From Bacteroidota bacterium (lineage in GTDB: Bacteria > Bacteroidota > Bacteroidia > Bacteroidales > F082), in the NCBI GenBank assembly GCA_024279935.1, contig JAJRQZ010000010.1, positions 1-48,111 of the forward strand: a DNA stretch of 48,111 nt, in the 5' to 3' direction. How positions within the stretch are numbered: the first letter of the stretch is position 1; each line of letters begins with the position of its first letter. Shown here in pieces: positions 1 to 9,836 of this stretch. The notes under the pieces were generated by a model. The model was given only the letters and a program-made list of their open reading frames with translations, did not search any database and was not told the DNA's origin. The position numbers were made by a program, and so were the translations under genes.

Positions 1-1
1 A

Positions 2-202
<201 letters not shown>

Positions 203-205
203 ATT

Positions 206-1669
206 TCACTCCTTCACCCACTTCCCCGTTTCATATAAGCCCTGCGAATTATAAATTTTATAAACATAACTCCCTGTGGGCAAAAAGGTTGTTTCCACCC
301 GGCCCCATTTGCCGTTTATCTCTTTTCTTTTTATCAAATTGCCGTTAATGTCGTAAAGCTCGAAAGTGCTTTGGGGGTATTGGGCTGCGACCCTATACTT
401 AAAGAACGAATTGCCTGGGTTTGGATAAACTGTTATATAAGCAATCTCATCATTTGTATTGGTCGAAACAACAACACCATTTGTGTCAACTTCTAAAATT
501 ATCACATCCCTTTGCCAAATATCGGTATTCTCCCAATCGTATCTGGTACCGTAAACTATAATTGACCCGTTTTCTGTAATAAAACTATCCCGCATTAAAT
601 AGTTTGCATCACCACCAAAACTAAACGACCAGTTTGTTTCCTTTGTCATTATATCTTCATTTCTTAAAATCATCCATCTGTATTCCTCTTCGAATGGTGC
701 TGGTGTAAATTGTGTCCAGTTAACGTTATGTGTACCCCCATAAAGAATATCGTTATTGTTTATTACATTAATTGTACCCGAAGCATCCATAGTATCGGGT
801 AAATAAATAAAACCCGAGTCGATGAAATTATTATCCCCGTTCATTAGGAAATATGAAATATCAAAAGAGGGACTAAGCGGAGGTTGGGTGAGTTGCCTAC
901 CTGCTATAAAATAACTTGAATCGTTGAAAATTGAATGTTTTCCGTGGTATCGGAATATTCCGGCATTTGAATAATAATATTTCTCATAGTTTTGAAAAGT
1001 AGAATCAAATACAACTGTTGCAGAGGGACTATTTAGTATATACTCAGGGGAAAGTGGCAATTTGATAATTGTAGCCCATGGAAGTAAGAGTGTTGTGTCG
1101 TTTTTGTACATCAATAATTCTCCTGAATTACTAATCTTCATTATTTGTATTATAAAATTAGTGTCTTTGGATACAACGATTATTTCTCCACTTTCCTCTA
1201 AATAAAAATCAGTAGGCAGCTCATAAACATCAGTTTTACCGTAAATCTCTGTACTTATTAACTCCAGTGAAGGTAAACTAAACTTTGTAATTGCAACCTG
1301 CCCGTCGGAGATGTCAGAGGTTAGGGCTTCACCCAATAAAACCAAAGTATCATTTTTTAGTTTTGAAGAGAAATATACAGTATTGTAATTACTAATACTA
1401 TCAAACCCCACAGAGTCGATAATATTGAATGATTTATCAAATTTCAAAAGGTAATTTTTATAGCCAAGAAGTTCATATTCAATAGGGTTAACATCTTCTA
1501 AGAAATTGCCTGAACTCATTAAGAAATAATAATGATGGTCAAATTCAATTCCATGGTGAACAATATCGTCACTTGAAGTTTTTGACACATAATTAAACGA
1601 CTGCGCAATACTTAATGTGCTTTTTATTGATAAAAAAACTATTACAATAAAAATATATAATTGATTCAT
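206..1669 (-). CDS. T9SS type A sorting-domain protein, function unknown
   Basis: A 487-residue secreted protein. It has a hydrophobic signal peptide (residues 1-23, ending around SIAQ) and a C-terminal Por secretion tail of about 75 residues with the motifs ITVYPNPGNS, FELYDINGNLI and LPTGSYVYKI. This tail is the type A signal that sends proteins through the type IX system to the cell surface or medium. The central 400 residues have many short beta-rich segments, which suggests a propeller-like or sandwich fold, but I recognise no enzyme motif. It lies downstream of the lipoprotein gene on the same strand, separated by a strong hairpin, so it is probably transcribed on its own. The secretion call is firm; the function is unknown. 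Confidence 0.85.
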   Translation of the reverse strand: MNQLYIFIVIVFLSIKSTLSIAQSFNYVSKTSSDDIVHHGIEFDHHYYFLMSSGNFLEDVNPIEYELLGYKNYLLKFDKSFNIIDSVGFDSISNYNTVYFSSKLKNDTLVLLGEALTSDISDGQVAITKFSLPSLELISTEIYGKTDVYELPTDFYLEESGEIIVVSKDTNFIIQIMKISNSGELLMYKNDTTLLLPWATIIKLPLSPEYILNSPSATVVFDSTFQNYEKYYYSNAGIFRYHGKHSIFNDSSYFIAGRQLTQPPLSPSFDISYFLMNGDNNFIDSGFIYLPDTMDASGTINVINNNDILYGGTHNVNWTQFTPAPFEEEYRWMILRNEDIMTKETNWSFSFGGDANYLMRDSFITENGSIIVYGTRYDWENTDIWQRDVIILEVDTNGVVVSTNTNDEIAYITVYPNPGNSFFKYRVAAQYPQSTFELYDINGNLIKRKEINGKWGRVETTFLPTGSYVYKIYNSQGLYETGKWVKE

Positions 1670-1686
1670 GTAAAAAATATTTAAAA

Positions 1687-1738
1687 AATGAACTGCCTTT
1701 TAAAGCCTGTAACCCAAAAAATCAAAAGACAGTTCATT
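1687..1738 (-). terminator. Hairpin terminator after the lipoprotein gene
   Basis: Arms 1687-1701 (AATGAACTGCCTTTT) and 1724-1738 (AAAAGACAGTTCATT) pair over 15 bp with one G-T-type position. Read on the minus strand the stem is followed by a T run, as expected for an intrinsic terminator of the gene ending at 1758. Confidence 0.7.
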
Positions 1739-1757
1739 TTATTACTGAAAAGACCTA

Positions 1758-2617
1758 TCAATCTGTAATTGGCTCAACGTATATTCTCTTAAAATACCAA
1801 AGAGCAAGGTAGTGATGTGCAAAAACACCGTTTGGCGGTGGCTCATAACCCACAGCCTTCCATTTACCCCCTGATTAGATGGAAATACAAGCATAAGGCT
1901 ATTCAACACAAATATATAATTGGGTTGGTGATGAATACCACCCATCTCATATCTACTTTCATATTCAAGGTTCGCACCCCACCACCATTCATTATTGCAA
2001 TAGCCAGCACCTCCTGCCTTCATGCATGTATAATCTAAAAACTCAGTCGGATCCCAACCTGGAGGATAAACACCGCTATAATCATTACCGAGAATAGAGG
2101 TAAAAACAACACTTGCAGAATCGGAAAATATGGAATCAACTTCAGATATTGTACACCAAAAACATTCAACGTTTCCATCACTATTCTCTGAAATAATTTC
2201 TGTTTCTAATGCTGAAACAAGGTCAATTGCATCTTTACCATCAACTATAGGAATACCGGTTCCGGTATATCCTCGTATTGATAGAAACACAGTATCGTAT
2301 TCTTTTCCAGATTTGAAAATAGAGTCGCGCGAAAACCCATATTCATTATTTAGGTATGTTTCCGTTTGCCAAAGTAAAGTATCTAATGCAACGTCAGGTG
2401 GGGTTTCCTTAAAAGTGGCTTCTTTCAACTGTTTTAAAAAGGAATTGTAAACTTCGCTATATGCTCCATCTGGCAAGAAATTGTTGATGTTGTCTTTTAC
2501 TTTAGTATTTGAATTATACTTAGTATTAAACTTCTTCATTTCATTGCTTTTTTTACAGGAGTGAAAAACAATTGCCACTGTTACGGCAATCGATAAGATA
2601 AATAATATTTTCTTCAT
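1758..2617 (-). CDS. Secreted lipoprotein, unknown function, with a frameshift near the C-terminus
   Basis: The start is placed at the ATG at 2615-2617 (MKKILFILSIAV), which gives a normal lipoprotein signal peptide ending in the lipobox-like FHSC, followed by a charged linker (KKSNEMKKFN). An upstream in-frame start at 2671 would put an odd leader in front. The middle has a Cys/Trp-rich patch (CMKAGG, CNNEWWWG) like that of small Bacteroidota lipoproteins of unknown role. The reading frame runs on to 1742, but its last 45 residues look non-native. Adding one G to the G5 run (C5 on the plus strand, near 1837) restores a more plausible end, GYEPPPNGVFAHHYLALWYF, that stops at 1758. The corrected protein is 286 residues, probably anchored in the outer or inner membrane. 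Confidence 0.65.
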
Positions 2618-3046
2618 TTTAATAAATTTAGAAGTTAAAAAAAACCATAAATGCAGGGGCTGGCATGGCAAACCTCACTCCCGGCCAAACGATTTTTTTA
2701 TTTATCTTTGCCGCTTAACCTCCTTTCTTTGTCCGGTGTTGGTAATTCGCATTTCAAATATCTTTCATTGCAAAGGGGGTTTTCCTTTGCTGTTTCAATT
2801 TCTAATAATGTAGAAAACAGGGTCTTGGCTGTTGTCTGTTTTCTGCCCACAAATGTAAAAAAACTGATAATAGCAAGTTTTTATTAAAATATTTTTCCCG
2901 GTTGTTACAACACTGTTTTTGTATTGGTGGAATCATTTACTTTTCTTAAAATTTCAAAAAAAACTCCTCAATAATAGCATTTTAACATATTGTGTTACTT
3001 TTGCAGCGTTTTTATAAAAAACTTTTTCAAGAATTAATTAAGAATT
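2618..3046. other. Divergent intergenic region between the lipoprotein gene and topA
   Basis: About 430 bp without a credible gene. On the minus strand TACATTTG at 2850-2857 matches the Bacteroidota -7 element TAnnTTTG and may serve the lipoprotein gene 230 bp away. On the plus strand a similar element serves topA. A 78-codon open frame at 2651-2887 has no start context or protein-like composition and was not called. Confidence 0.4.
2996..3003 (+). promoter_or_regulatory. Putative topA promoter (-7 element)
   Basis: TACTTTTG fits the Bacteroidota sigma-ABfr -7 consensus TAnnTTTG, 43 bp upstream of the topA ATG. No clear TTTG -33 box was seen. Confidence 0.45.
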
Positions 3047-5359
3047 ATGTCGAAGAACCTGGTAATTGTGGAGTCACCTGCAAAGGCTAAAACCATTGAA
3101 GGATTTTTAGGAAAAGATTATACTGTTAAGTCGAGTTTTGGCCATGTAATGGACTTGAACAAAACAAAGATTAGCGTTGATACTGAGAATGATTTTGAGC
3201 CGAAATACGAAATTAGCCCCGACAAAAAGAAAGTAGTCAGTGAACTAAGAAAACTTGCGAAAGGAGCCGAAATGGTTTGGCTGGCATCGGATGAGGACCG
3301 TGAGGGAGAAGCTATTTCGTGGCATTTATACAATGCCCTTAGCCTTAAGGAAGAAAGCACTAAACGCATTGTTTTTCATGAAATTACCAAAGGAGCAATT
3401 ACCAATGCAATCAAAAATCCTCGTAATATCGATAAGAATCTTGTTGACGCACAGCAGGCACGCCGTGTACTTGATCGCCTTGTGGGTTACGAACTTTCGC
3501 CCTTATTATGGAGAAAAGTAAAACCGGGTCTTTCAGCAGGCCGGGTACAATCGGTGGCGGTAAGGCTTATTGTTGAAAGAGAAAAAGACATAGAGAATTT
3601 CAAGAGCACTTCCAATTTCAGGCTAAGGGGCGAGTTTACCGTTGAGGGTAACGGCAAGGTTTTTTTCGCCGATTATCCGAAAAGGTTTAAAAACAGGGAA
3701 GAAGCAGGCAAGTTTCTTGAAAATCAAATAGACGCAAGTTTCTCTGTTTCCAATGTGGAGACCAAGCCCGGGAAAAAATCACCTGCGCCACCATTTACAA
3801 CCTCTACCCTTCAGCAGGAAGCTTCCAGAAAGCTGGGTTTTTCGGTAGCCAACACCATGAGGGTGGCACAGCGCCTTTACGAATCGGGCAAGATAACCTA
3901 TATGCGTACCGACTCGGTAAACCTGTCGAAGACAGCGCTGGCGATGGCAAAAGAAGAAATTATAAACAGTTTTGGGGAGGAATATTCCAGAACAAGGAAT
4001 TTCAGCACCAAGACAAAAGGCGCACAGGAGGCACACGAGGCCATTCGCCCAACATATTTTAATAATGACACCCTTAAGGGGGCTTCCGACGAACAACGAC
4101 TATATTCCCTTATCTGGAAACGGGCCATTGCAAGCCAGATGAGCGAGGCAAGGCTCGAGAAAACAACTATCTCTATCGCTTCCACAAAAGCAAAAGATTA
4201 TTTTCTGGCAAATGGCGAAGTAATAAAATTCGATGGTTTCCTTAAAGTTTATATCGAAAGCACCGATGACGAAGATGCTGAGCATGAAGGTGTTTTGCCG
4301 GCAACAAAAAAGGGCGACGGCCTTAATCTCCTGGAAATGCGGGCCAGGGAAAGATTCACGAAACATTTGCCGCGTTTTACGGAGGCCAGCCTCGTTAAAA
4401 AACTGGAGGAATTGGGCATTGGGCGGCCATCTACCTATGCGCCAACTATTTCCACTATCTAAAAGCGGGAATATGTAGTTAAGGAAAGCCGCCCCCCGAT
4501 AAAAAAGGAGATAGTTTTGCTGACATTAAAGGACGGCAAGGTAAAAAGCCAGACATTATCGGAGAACATGAACTCCGAAAAAGCCAAATTGTTCCCTACG
4601 GATATAGGTATATTGGTTACTGAGTTTCTTGTAAAAAACTTTTATGATGTCTTGGAATATAGTTTTACTGCCGGGGTAGAAAAAGAATTTGATGACATCT
4701 CGGAGGGCAAGAAGGAGTGGAACGAGATGATAAAGGAGTTTTACGGCCCTTTCCATACAAAAGTTGAAACCACAAGGGAAGAATCGGGCAAGTTTAGCGG
4801 GGAGCGCCTTTTGGGAACCGACCCTGAGTCGGGCAAGAACGTGTTTGTGAAAATAGGTCGTTACGGCCCGCTGGCGCAAATAGGTGATACCGATTCGGAG
4901 GAAAAACCGAAATTTGCCGGTCTGAGGAAAGGCCAAAGCCTGCAAACGATCACCCTTGAGGAAGCCCTTAAGCTATTTGATTTCCCAAGAAGCCTGGGGG
5001 AATACGAAGGCAAGGAGGTCAGTGTTGCCATTGGCCGCTTCGGGCCTTATATCAAGCACGACGGAAAATTCGTTTCGATTAAAAAAGATGACGACCCTGC
5101 CTCGATAGGACTCCAAAGGTGTATCGAGCTCATAGAGGACAAGCGGCTTGTGGAGAAAAACAAGACTATAAAATCGTTTAAGGACGGTGAGGTCCTGGTG
5201 CTGAACGGCCGTTATGGCCCTTATCTCACCATAAACAAGGTAAACTTCAAGATACCGAAAGATGTTGTTCCTGCCGAGCTAACGCTAGAGGAATGTATAA
5301 AAATATCGGAAGACCCTAAGAACATGCCCAAGAAAAGGTATGTGAAAAGGAAAAAGTAG
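3047..5359 (+). CDS. topA: DNA topoisomerase I, interrupted by an in-frame TAA at codon 472
   Basis: Type IA topoisomerase relaxing negatively supercoiled DNA. The Toprim start VIVESPAKAKTIEGFLG holds the catalytic Glu9, DEDREGEAISWH is the metal-binding part, and KITYMRTDSVNLS carries the active-site tyrosine at about residue 285. RPSTYAPTISTI matches the conserved family block, where the next residue is normally Gln (QxREYVV). Here the codon at 4460-4462 is TAA, followed in the same frame by KREYVVKESRPPIKKE and the rest of the enzyme, including the C-terminal repeats GRYGPLAQIG, IGRFGPYIKHDG and NGRYGPYLT and a Lys-rich end. Read through, it is 770 residues, a normal Bacteroidota length. 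A CAA or CAG to TAA change explains the break. Since topA is normally essential, sequence error, a minority variant or stop suppression must be considered. Confidence 0.92.
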
Positions 5360-5589
5360 TTTGGGGGTTTATTGATTGAATACCTCCGTGAATCACTGTG
5401 CCTTCTTTGTGGTTCTTTGTGACATTTCTGTTACACTAAGGTTAAGCACGGATAAATGAAAAGCCGTCATAATTACTTTTGAATAAACCGTTTTTAATGG
5501 TTTTCCACATAGGGATGCGCGAATTCTGATGCTTATCAATACCTGGAGTCCATGCGAACCGATTAATCATGTTTTTAAATAAATATGGT

Positions 5590-5597
5590 TACTTTTG
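5590..5597 (+). promoter_or_regulatory. Putative promoter of the MntP-like/endonuclease pair
   Basis: TACTTTTG, a TAnnTTTG-type -7 element, lies 22 bp upstream of the ATG at 5620 in a 260-bp intergenic region. The short leader is typical of this phylum. No good -33 box was found. Confidence 0.4.
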
Positions 5598-5619
5598 CCT
5601 CCCGAATTGATTTATCAAA

Positions 5620-6174
5620 ATGACGTTAACATTAATAGTTATAAGTATTTTATTCCTTGGTTTTCAGTCGTTTCCCGTTTCATTGGGCAGCGACTTAAAA
5701 TCGGGCACGGCGCATTCGCTGCAAGTGGTTTTTACTCTTGGCGGCCTGCAGGTCCTAATGCTCTGGCTTGGCCTCTTCCTTGGCGATAAATTTCTTTATC
5801 TGGCAGGCAGCTATGGAAACATAATCCTGTTTGTCGGTTTCCTTTTAATCGGTCTGCGCATTTTAATCGACACCTTTGCCATAAGAAAAGGCGAAAGGAC
5901 CTTCAATCTCGACGACAGCAAAAGTATATTGCTTGCTTCTACCGCACAAAGCATAAACTCGCTTCTGGCAGGTATTTTATTTAGCTTGTTTAGCATCGGT
6001 CATTTAATTTATTTCGGCTTTTTAGCCATTGCGACATTGATTTTTTCCGCTTTGGGCGCCTGGCTGAAATTGGGTAAATCGAGCCTGGCATTTGCATCTT
6101 TTATATATTTGATTGGCGGCATATTCATAATCGCCATTTCGTTTTATTTTGGTTTTTTTAGCGATAAATTATGA
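5620..6174 (+). CDS. MntP-like (DUF204) integral membrane protein lacking the conserved aspartates
   Basis: A 184-residue protein of about six hydrophobic segments. Its layout follows the manganese exporter MntP: an N-terminal helix ending in a small-residue motif, FVGFLLIGLRILIDTF after helix 3 (compare the family's LLxxGxRMIxE), a short charged loop with KGERTFNLDD, then a second half. In MntP the transport aspartates sit in MDAFA and SLDAMAVG. Here the matching places read FQSFPVSLG (Gln16) and SINSLLAG (Asn113). Both acidic residues are therefore replaced by amides, so Mn2+ export should not be assumed. The gene overlaps the next by 4 bp (ATGA), so the two are probably translated together. 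The family call is moderate to good; the substrate is unknown. Confidence 0.6.
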   Translation: MTLTLIVISILFLGFQSFPVSLGSDLKSGTAHSLQVVFTLGGLQVLMLWLGLFLGDKFLYLAGSYGNIILFVGFLLIGLRILIDTFAIRKGERTFNLDDSKSILLASTAQSINSLLAGILFSLFSIGHLIYFGFLAIATLIFSALGAWLKLGKSSLAFASFIYLIGGIFIIAISFYFGFFSDKL

Positions 6175-7181
6175 GAAGTATTTTTTTAGTATTGTTATTG
6201 GTTATTAATGCGCTGGCGTTTAGCCAGATACCGGATGGTTATTATGATGGGGCCGAGGGTCTCGGAGGCGATGAATTAAAAGCCGCGCTGCACGGTATTA
6301 TCGATAATCATGTTGAATATTCTTATAACGATTTAAGGGATTTTATACTGAAGAACACTGATGAGGATCCCGACAACGCGAACAATGTTATTTTACTTTA
6401 TACGGGCCGTTCGCAGGCAAAGAGCACTTTCGGCGGAGGTGCCAACGACTGGAACCGCGAGCATGTTTGGGCCAAATCGCATGGGGGTTTCGGCAACAAT
6501 CCGCCCTGTGGCACCGATGCCCACCATATAAGGCCTACCGATGCTTCGGTAAACAGCGAAAGGGGAAACCTCGATTTCGACGAAGGCGGGACACCGCTTA
6601 CCGAGGCGCCCGGCTGCAAAAAAGACGGCGACTCCTTCGAGCCGCGCGATGAAGTGAAAGGCGATGTTGCCAGAATGATCTTTTATATGGCTGTTCGTTA
6701 TGAAGGGAGCAATGGCGAGCCTGACCTTGAAGTTGTTGACTATGTAAACACTTCCCCGGCTCCGGAAATGGGCAAGCTTCAAAAACTGCTCGACTGGAAT
6801 ATGACCGACCCGCCTGACGATTTTGAAAAAAACAGGAATGAGGTTATCTATTCTTATCAGGAAAACCGCAATCCGTTTATCGACCATCCGGAATATGCCG
6901 ATTTGATTTGGGGAGATCCCAACTCAACAATCGAAAATGTTTTCGAAAATGTTTCCGTGTATCCAAATCCTTTTAATTCAACCGTAACTCTTGATTTTTC
7001 GTCGGAACTAAGTTTTTATTACAGCCTTTCTTCTTACGACGGAAAAGTAATCCTCAAAGGAAATATAAATCCTCAAAACACATCTATAAACTTATCGTCC
7101 TTAAAAAGCGGATTGTATCTGCTGCTTTTGCAAGATGAAAAAAGTACCGGCTTTAAATCGTATAAACTTATAAAACAATAG
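6171..7181 (+). CDS. Secreted endonuclease I family nuclease with T9SS tail
   Basis: A 336-residue protein with a signal peptide (MRSIFLVLLLVINALAFSQ), a nuclease domain at about residues 30-240 and a Por secretion tail at about 260-336 (VSVYPNPFNSTVTLDF ... LKSGLYLLLL). The nuclease core shows the EndA/NucM motifs DWNREHVWAKSHGGF and DAHHIRPTDASVNSERGN, with the His and Asn residues expected for the beta-beta-alpha-metal active site. The family cuts DNA, and often RNA, outside the cell for nutrient recovery. It overlaps the upstream MntP-like gene by 4 bp. Whether that neighbour affects metal supply to the nuclease is only a guess. Confidence 0.88.
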   Translation: MRSIFLVLLLVINALAFSQIPDGYYDGAEGLGGDELKAALHGIIDNHVEYSYNDLRDFILKNTDEDPDNANNVILLYTGRSQAKSTFGGGANDWNREHVWAKSHGGFGNNPPCGTDAHHIRPTDASVNSERGNLDFDEGGTPLTEAPGCKKDGDSFEPRDEVKGDVARMIFYMAVRYEGSNGEPDLEVVDYVNTSPAPEMGKLQKLLDWNMTDPPDDFEKNRNEVIYSYQENRNPFIDHPEYADLIWGDPNSTIENVFENVSVYPNPFNSTVTLDFSSELSFYYSLSSYDGKVILKGNINPQNTSINLSSLKSGLYLLLLQDEKSTGFKSYKLIKQ

Positions 7182-7203
7182 ATTATAATTATTTGTTCTA
7201 AAA

Positions 7204-7662
7204 ATGAAAACTAAACCATACATAAGGATCACCAAGGAGTTTAAATTCGAGATGGCCCATGCCCTGCCCGGTTATGACGGCTTATGCAAAAGCATCCATG
7301 GTCACTCATACGAGCTTTTGGTAACTGTAGGCGGCATCCCGATAAGTGCTTCGGGCAACCCAAAATACGGGATGGTTATGGATTTCGGCGACTTAAAAAA
7401 GATCGTTAGGGAAACCATAGTCGATAAGTTCGATCATTCGCTTGTGCTTCGCAACGATTATGCGGATGACTTCATCGATAAGTTAAAGGAAAATTATGAA
7501 AGGATCATTATTTTGGATTATCAGCCCACCAGCGAACTGATGATTTCCGATTTTGCCGGAAGGATAAAAGACAAGCTTCCGCACGGAATTGATTTAAAGT
7601 ATGTTATGCTTCGCGAAACCGTTACTTCCTATGCGGAATGGTTTGCCGGGGAGAACGAATAG
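7204..7662 (+). CDS. queD: 6-pyruvoyltetrahydropterin synthase / 6-carboxytetrahydropterin synthase (QueD family)
   Basis: A 152-residue protein of the PTPS fold. Zinc-site histidines are seen at His19 (EMAHAL), His32 and His34 (SIHGHSYEL), with the catalytic Cys at position 28 (LCKS). VMDFGDLKKIV, KFDHSLVL and PTSELM are family blocks, and the Glu in LRETVTSYAEW is the substrate-binding glutamate. QueD converts 7,8-dihydroneopterin triphosphate to 6-carboxy-tetrahydropterin in queuosine (7-deazaguanine) synthesis. A PTPS role in a pterin pathway cannot be ruled out from sequence alone. It is 22 bp downstream of the endonuclease gene on the same strand, but no other queuosine gene is nearby. 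Confidence 0.85.
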   Translation: MKTKPYIRITKEFKFEMAHALPGYDGLCKSIHGHSYELLVTVGGIPISASGNPKYGMVMDFGDLKKIVRETIVDKFDHSLVLRNDYADDFIDKLKENYERIIILDYQPTSELMISDFAGRIKDKLPHGIDLKYVMLRETVTSYAEWFAGENE

Positions 7663-7691
7663 GAATCCGGAATGAGGCATACATTGGGGAT

Positions 7692-8768
7692 CTAATCATA
7701 TTGACGCACATCAACTTCCCCCCTTAAAACCCGCAAACCGTTCATGGCAAGGGCTTGCATTTCGTCTTCGCCGGGGTAGATATGTACAGGGGCCATACGG
7801 TGGACGTACGAAATAATCTGGTTGGTAAAATACTTGTCGTAGGCAATTCCGCCGCTTATCAAAATGCCATCTATCTCATGCGAGAGCACCGAGCCCATAG
7901 CCCCTATCTCCTTGGCAACCTGATAAGCCATGGCATCATATACCAGTTTAGCGTTCTCATCGCCACCGGCAGCCATTTGGGAAACTTTTTGAGCGCTGTT
8001 TGTTTTTAAATATGCAACAATCCCGCCTTCCCCTTTTATCATTTTCATTATTTCCTTTTGGGAATATTCGCCGCTAAAACACATTCTCGCAAGATCGCCT
8101 ACGGGGAGGGTTCCCGAACGTTCGGGCGAAAAAGGACCATCGCCGTCGAGGCCCTGGTTAACATCGATGACGCGTCCTTTTTTATGCGCCCCCACAGTAA
8201 TTCCACCACCGAGGTGAACGACTATGAGGTTCAAATCCTCATATTTCCTAAGTATTGATTTAGAGTGCTGGCGGGCGACCGCCTTTTGGTTCAGGGCATG
8301 GAATATAGATTTCCGGGGAAATAGCGGATGACCGGAAAAGCGTGCTTTATCACAAAGCTCGTCCACGACCACAGGGTTAGCGATAAAGGCCCTTGCACCT
8401 TCAATTCCCATGGCTATATCGTAAGCAATCATCCCTCCAAGGTTACTGGCGTGCTCTCCGTAAACACAGGATGACAGATCGTTGAGCATGGCCTGATTTA
8501 CCTCTATGACGCCCGACTCCACCGGCTTCAACAAACCTCCTCGTCCCATAACTATTTTAATGGAATTGATGCTTATTTCCTCGTTTTCCAGTTGTCCCAG
8601 TATAATTTCCTTCCTGAAGGCAAACTGATCGGTAACAAGGGCATATTCTTCCAGTTCCTCAGAGCTATGGCGAAGGGTTTGGATAAATTTAGGGCTTGTT
8701 CCATTATATACGGCAATCTTGGTCGATGTTGAACCTGGATTTATCGCCAGTATATAAGTTGAATCCAT
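7692..8768 (-). CDS. buk: Butyrate kinase
   Basis: A 358-residue member of the acetokinase (ASKHA) family. The N-terminal ILAINPGSTSTKIAVY is the phosphate-binding block. VVHLGGGITVGAHKKGRVID and GILISGGIAYDKYF match the adenosine-binding blocks of butyrate kinases, and FHALNQKAVAR is also conserved. It converts butyryl (or branched-chain acyl) phosphate and ADP to the acid and ATP in the cytoplasm. It is the second gene of a pair with ptb, 137 bp downstream and on the same strand, which supports acid formation with energy gain, or use of branched-chain acids. An acetate kinase is less likely because of the length and these blocks. Confidence 0.92.
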   Translation of the reverse strand: MDSTYILAINPGSTSTKIAVYNGTSPKFIQTLRHSSEELEEYALVTDQFAFRKEIILGQLENEEISINSIKIVMGRGGLLKPVESGVIEVNQAMLNDLSSCVYGEHASNLGGMIAYDIAMGIEGARAFIANPVVVDELCDKARFSGHPLFPRKSIFHALNQKAVARQHSKSILRKYEDLNLIVVHLGGGITVGAHKKGRVIDVNQGLDGDGPFSPERSGTLPVGDLARMCFSGEYSQKEIMKMIKGEGGIVAYLKTNSAQKVSQMAAGGDENAKLVYDAMAYQVAKEIGAMGSVLSHEIDGILISGGIAYDKYFTNQIISYVHRMAPVHIYPGEDEMQALAMNGLRVLRGEVDVRQYD

Positions 8769-8905
8769 CTGATAATTGTTTGTGTGTGATTAATAAACAA
8801 AACTAAAGAAATTTCATGATCTTTTAAAAGGAAGACGAAGCGGCATGCCTGTTTATGCCACGCTGCCTCAATCTAATCCATTAGGAGCATCAATAGTGAA
8901 ATTTA

Positions 8906-9802
8906 TCAACTTATGGCTGCCGCCAGCGCTATCGACAGGAATTTTGACCTTTCGGTATCACCTCTTGACGTTAAGACTATAGGTGCTTTTGCCCCCATTA
9001 TCAATGCTGCCGACGTCCCTCCGCCAAGAAATGCCAATGATTTGTAAAGGATATTACCGCCATTGATATCCGGCGTTAAAATAATGTCAACATCACCGGC
9101 CACGTCCGAAGTGATATTTTTCAACTCTGATGCTTGTTTGGAAACAGCGCCGTCGATGGCCAAGGGACCATCAATTATGCATCCTGTAATTTGTTTGCGG
9201 TAATTCATCATAGAGATGGTGGCGGCATGCATGGTGGCTTCCATTTTCGGGTTTACCGTTTCCACGGATCCGACGATAGCAACCTTGGGGTTCATATTTC
9301 CCAGTCCATGAAAAACCTCAACCGAGTTTTTGATAATCGCTATTTTCTCATTCAGGTCTGGGCTGACGTTCATTGCAGCATCGGTAACACCCAGCAGTTT
9401 GTGATAATAGGGAGATTCGAATAATGCAACATGGCTTAAGATAGTTCCTTTGCGTAGGCCATACTCTTTGTCGAGGACGGCCTTCAACAGAATGCCCGAG
9501 CTTACCAGGCCTTTCATCAGTATCTCTGCCCCTCCTTCCCCAATAAGCTTTGTGGCTGCCAGCGAAGCCCTGAAATTATCTTTTTCCTCGATGATCTCAA
9601 CTCCATCCAAATTGAATTTGATTTCCTCGGAGATGTTTTTGATCTTTTCCGTGTCGCCTATCAAAACGGGCTCAATAATACCCTCCTCACGTGCATTTTT
9701 AATTGCCTCCAATACATGGTGGTCGCCAGCAGCAGCTACGGCAACTTTCCTTCTTCTTTTATCTTTCGCTAAATCAACCAGTTGCGATAAATGTCTTATC
9801 AT
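8906..9802 (-). CDS. ptb: Phosphate butyryltransferase
   Basis: A 298-residue member of the phosphate acetyl/butyryltransferase family. The start is placed at the ATG at 9800-9802 (MIRHLSQLVDLAKDK), just 35 bp after a TAnnTTTG element. The longer frame from 9895 adds 31 residues that do not look native and cover the promoter. Family blocks include KVAVAAAGDHHVLEAI, PVLIGDTEKI, LMKGLVSSGILLKAVL, DGPLAIDGAVS and DIILTPDINGGNILYKSL. It turns butyryl-CoA and phosphate into butyryl phosphate and CoA, feeding the kinase encoded next. The 137-bp gap to buk is larger than usual within an operon and holds only a weak hairpin. Confidence 0.92.
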   Translation of the reverse strand: MIRHLSQLVDLAKDKRRRKVAVAAAGDHHVLEAIKNAREEGIIEPVLIGDTEKIKNISEEIKFNLDGVEIIEEKDNFRASLAATKLIGEGGAEILMKGLVSSGILLKAVLDKEYGLRKGTILSHVALFESPYYHKLLGVTDAAMNVSPDLNEKIAIIKNSVEVFHGLGNMNPKVAIVGSVETVNPKMEATMHAATISMMNYRKQITGCIIDGPLAIDGAVSKQASELKNITSDVAGDVDIILTPDINGGNILYKSLAFLGGGTSAALIMGAKAPIVLTSRGDTERSKFLSIALAAAIS

Positions 9803-9836
9803 GATCCTATGTTTATTGTTAATTTTAAAACAGTGG

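Noticed and set aside
2651-2887. 78-codon plus-strand frame
   Set aside because: Lies in the divergent promoter region, lacks a ribosome-binding site and protein-like composition.
4460-4462. TAA reassigned to Gln
   Set aside because: TAA ends many intact genes here (for example the endonuclease I gene is followed by normal stops, and comF ends in TAA), so a code change is excluded.
6393-6887. 164-codon minus-strand frame inside the endonuclease gene
   Set aside because: Antisense to a clear nuclease coding region with conserved motifs; a shadow frame.
8770-8905. Separate terminator or small RNA between ptb and buk
   Set aside because: Only a weak GGCAT/ATGCC stem without a T run; not enough to call.
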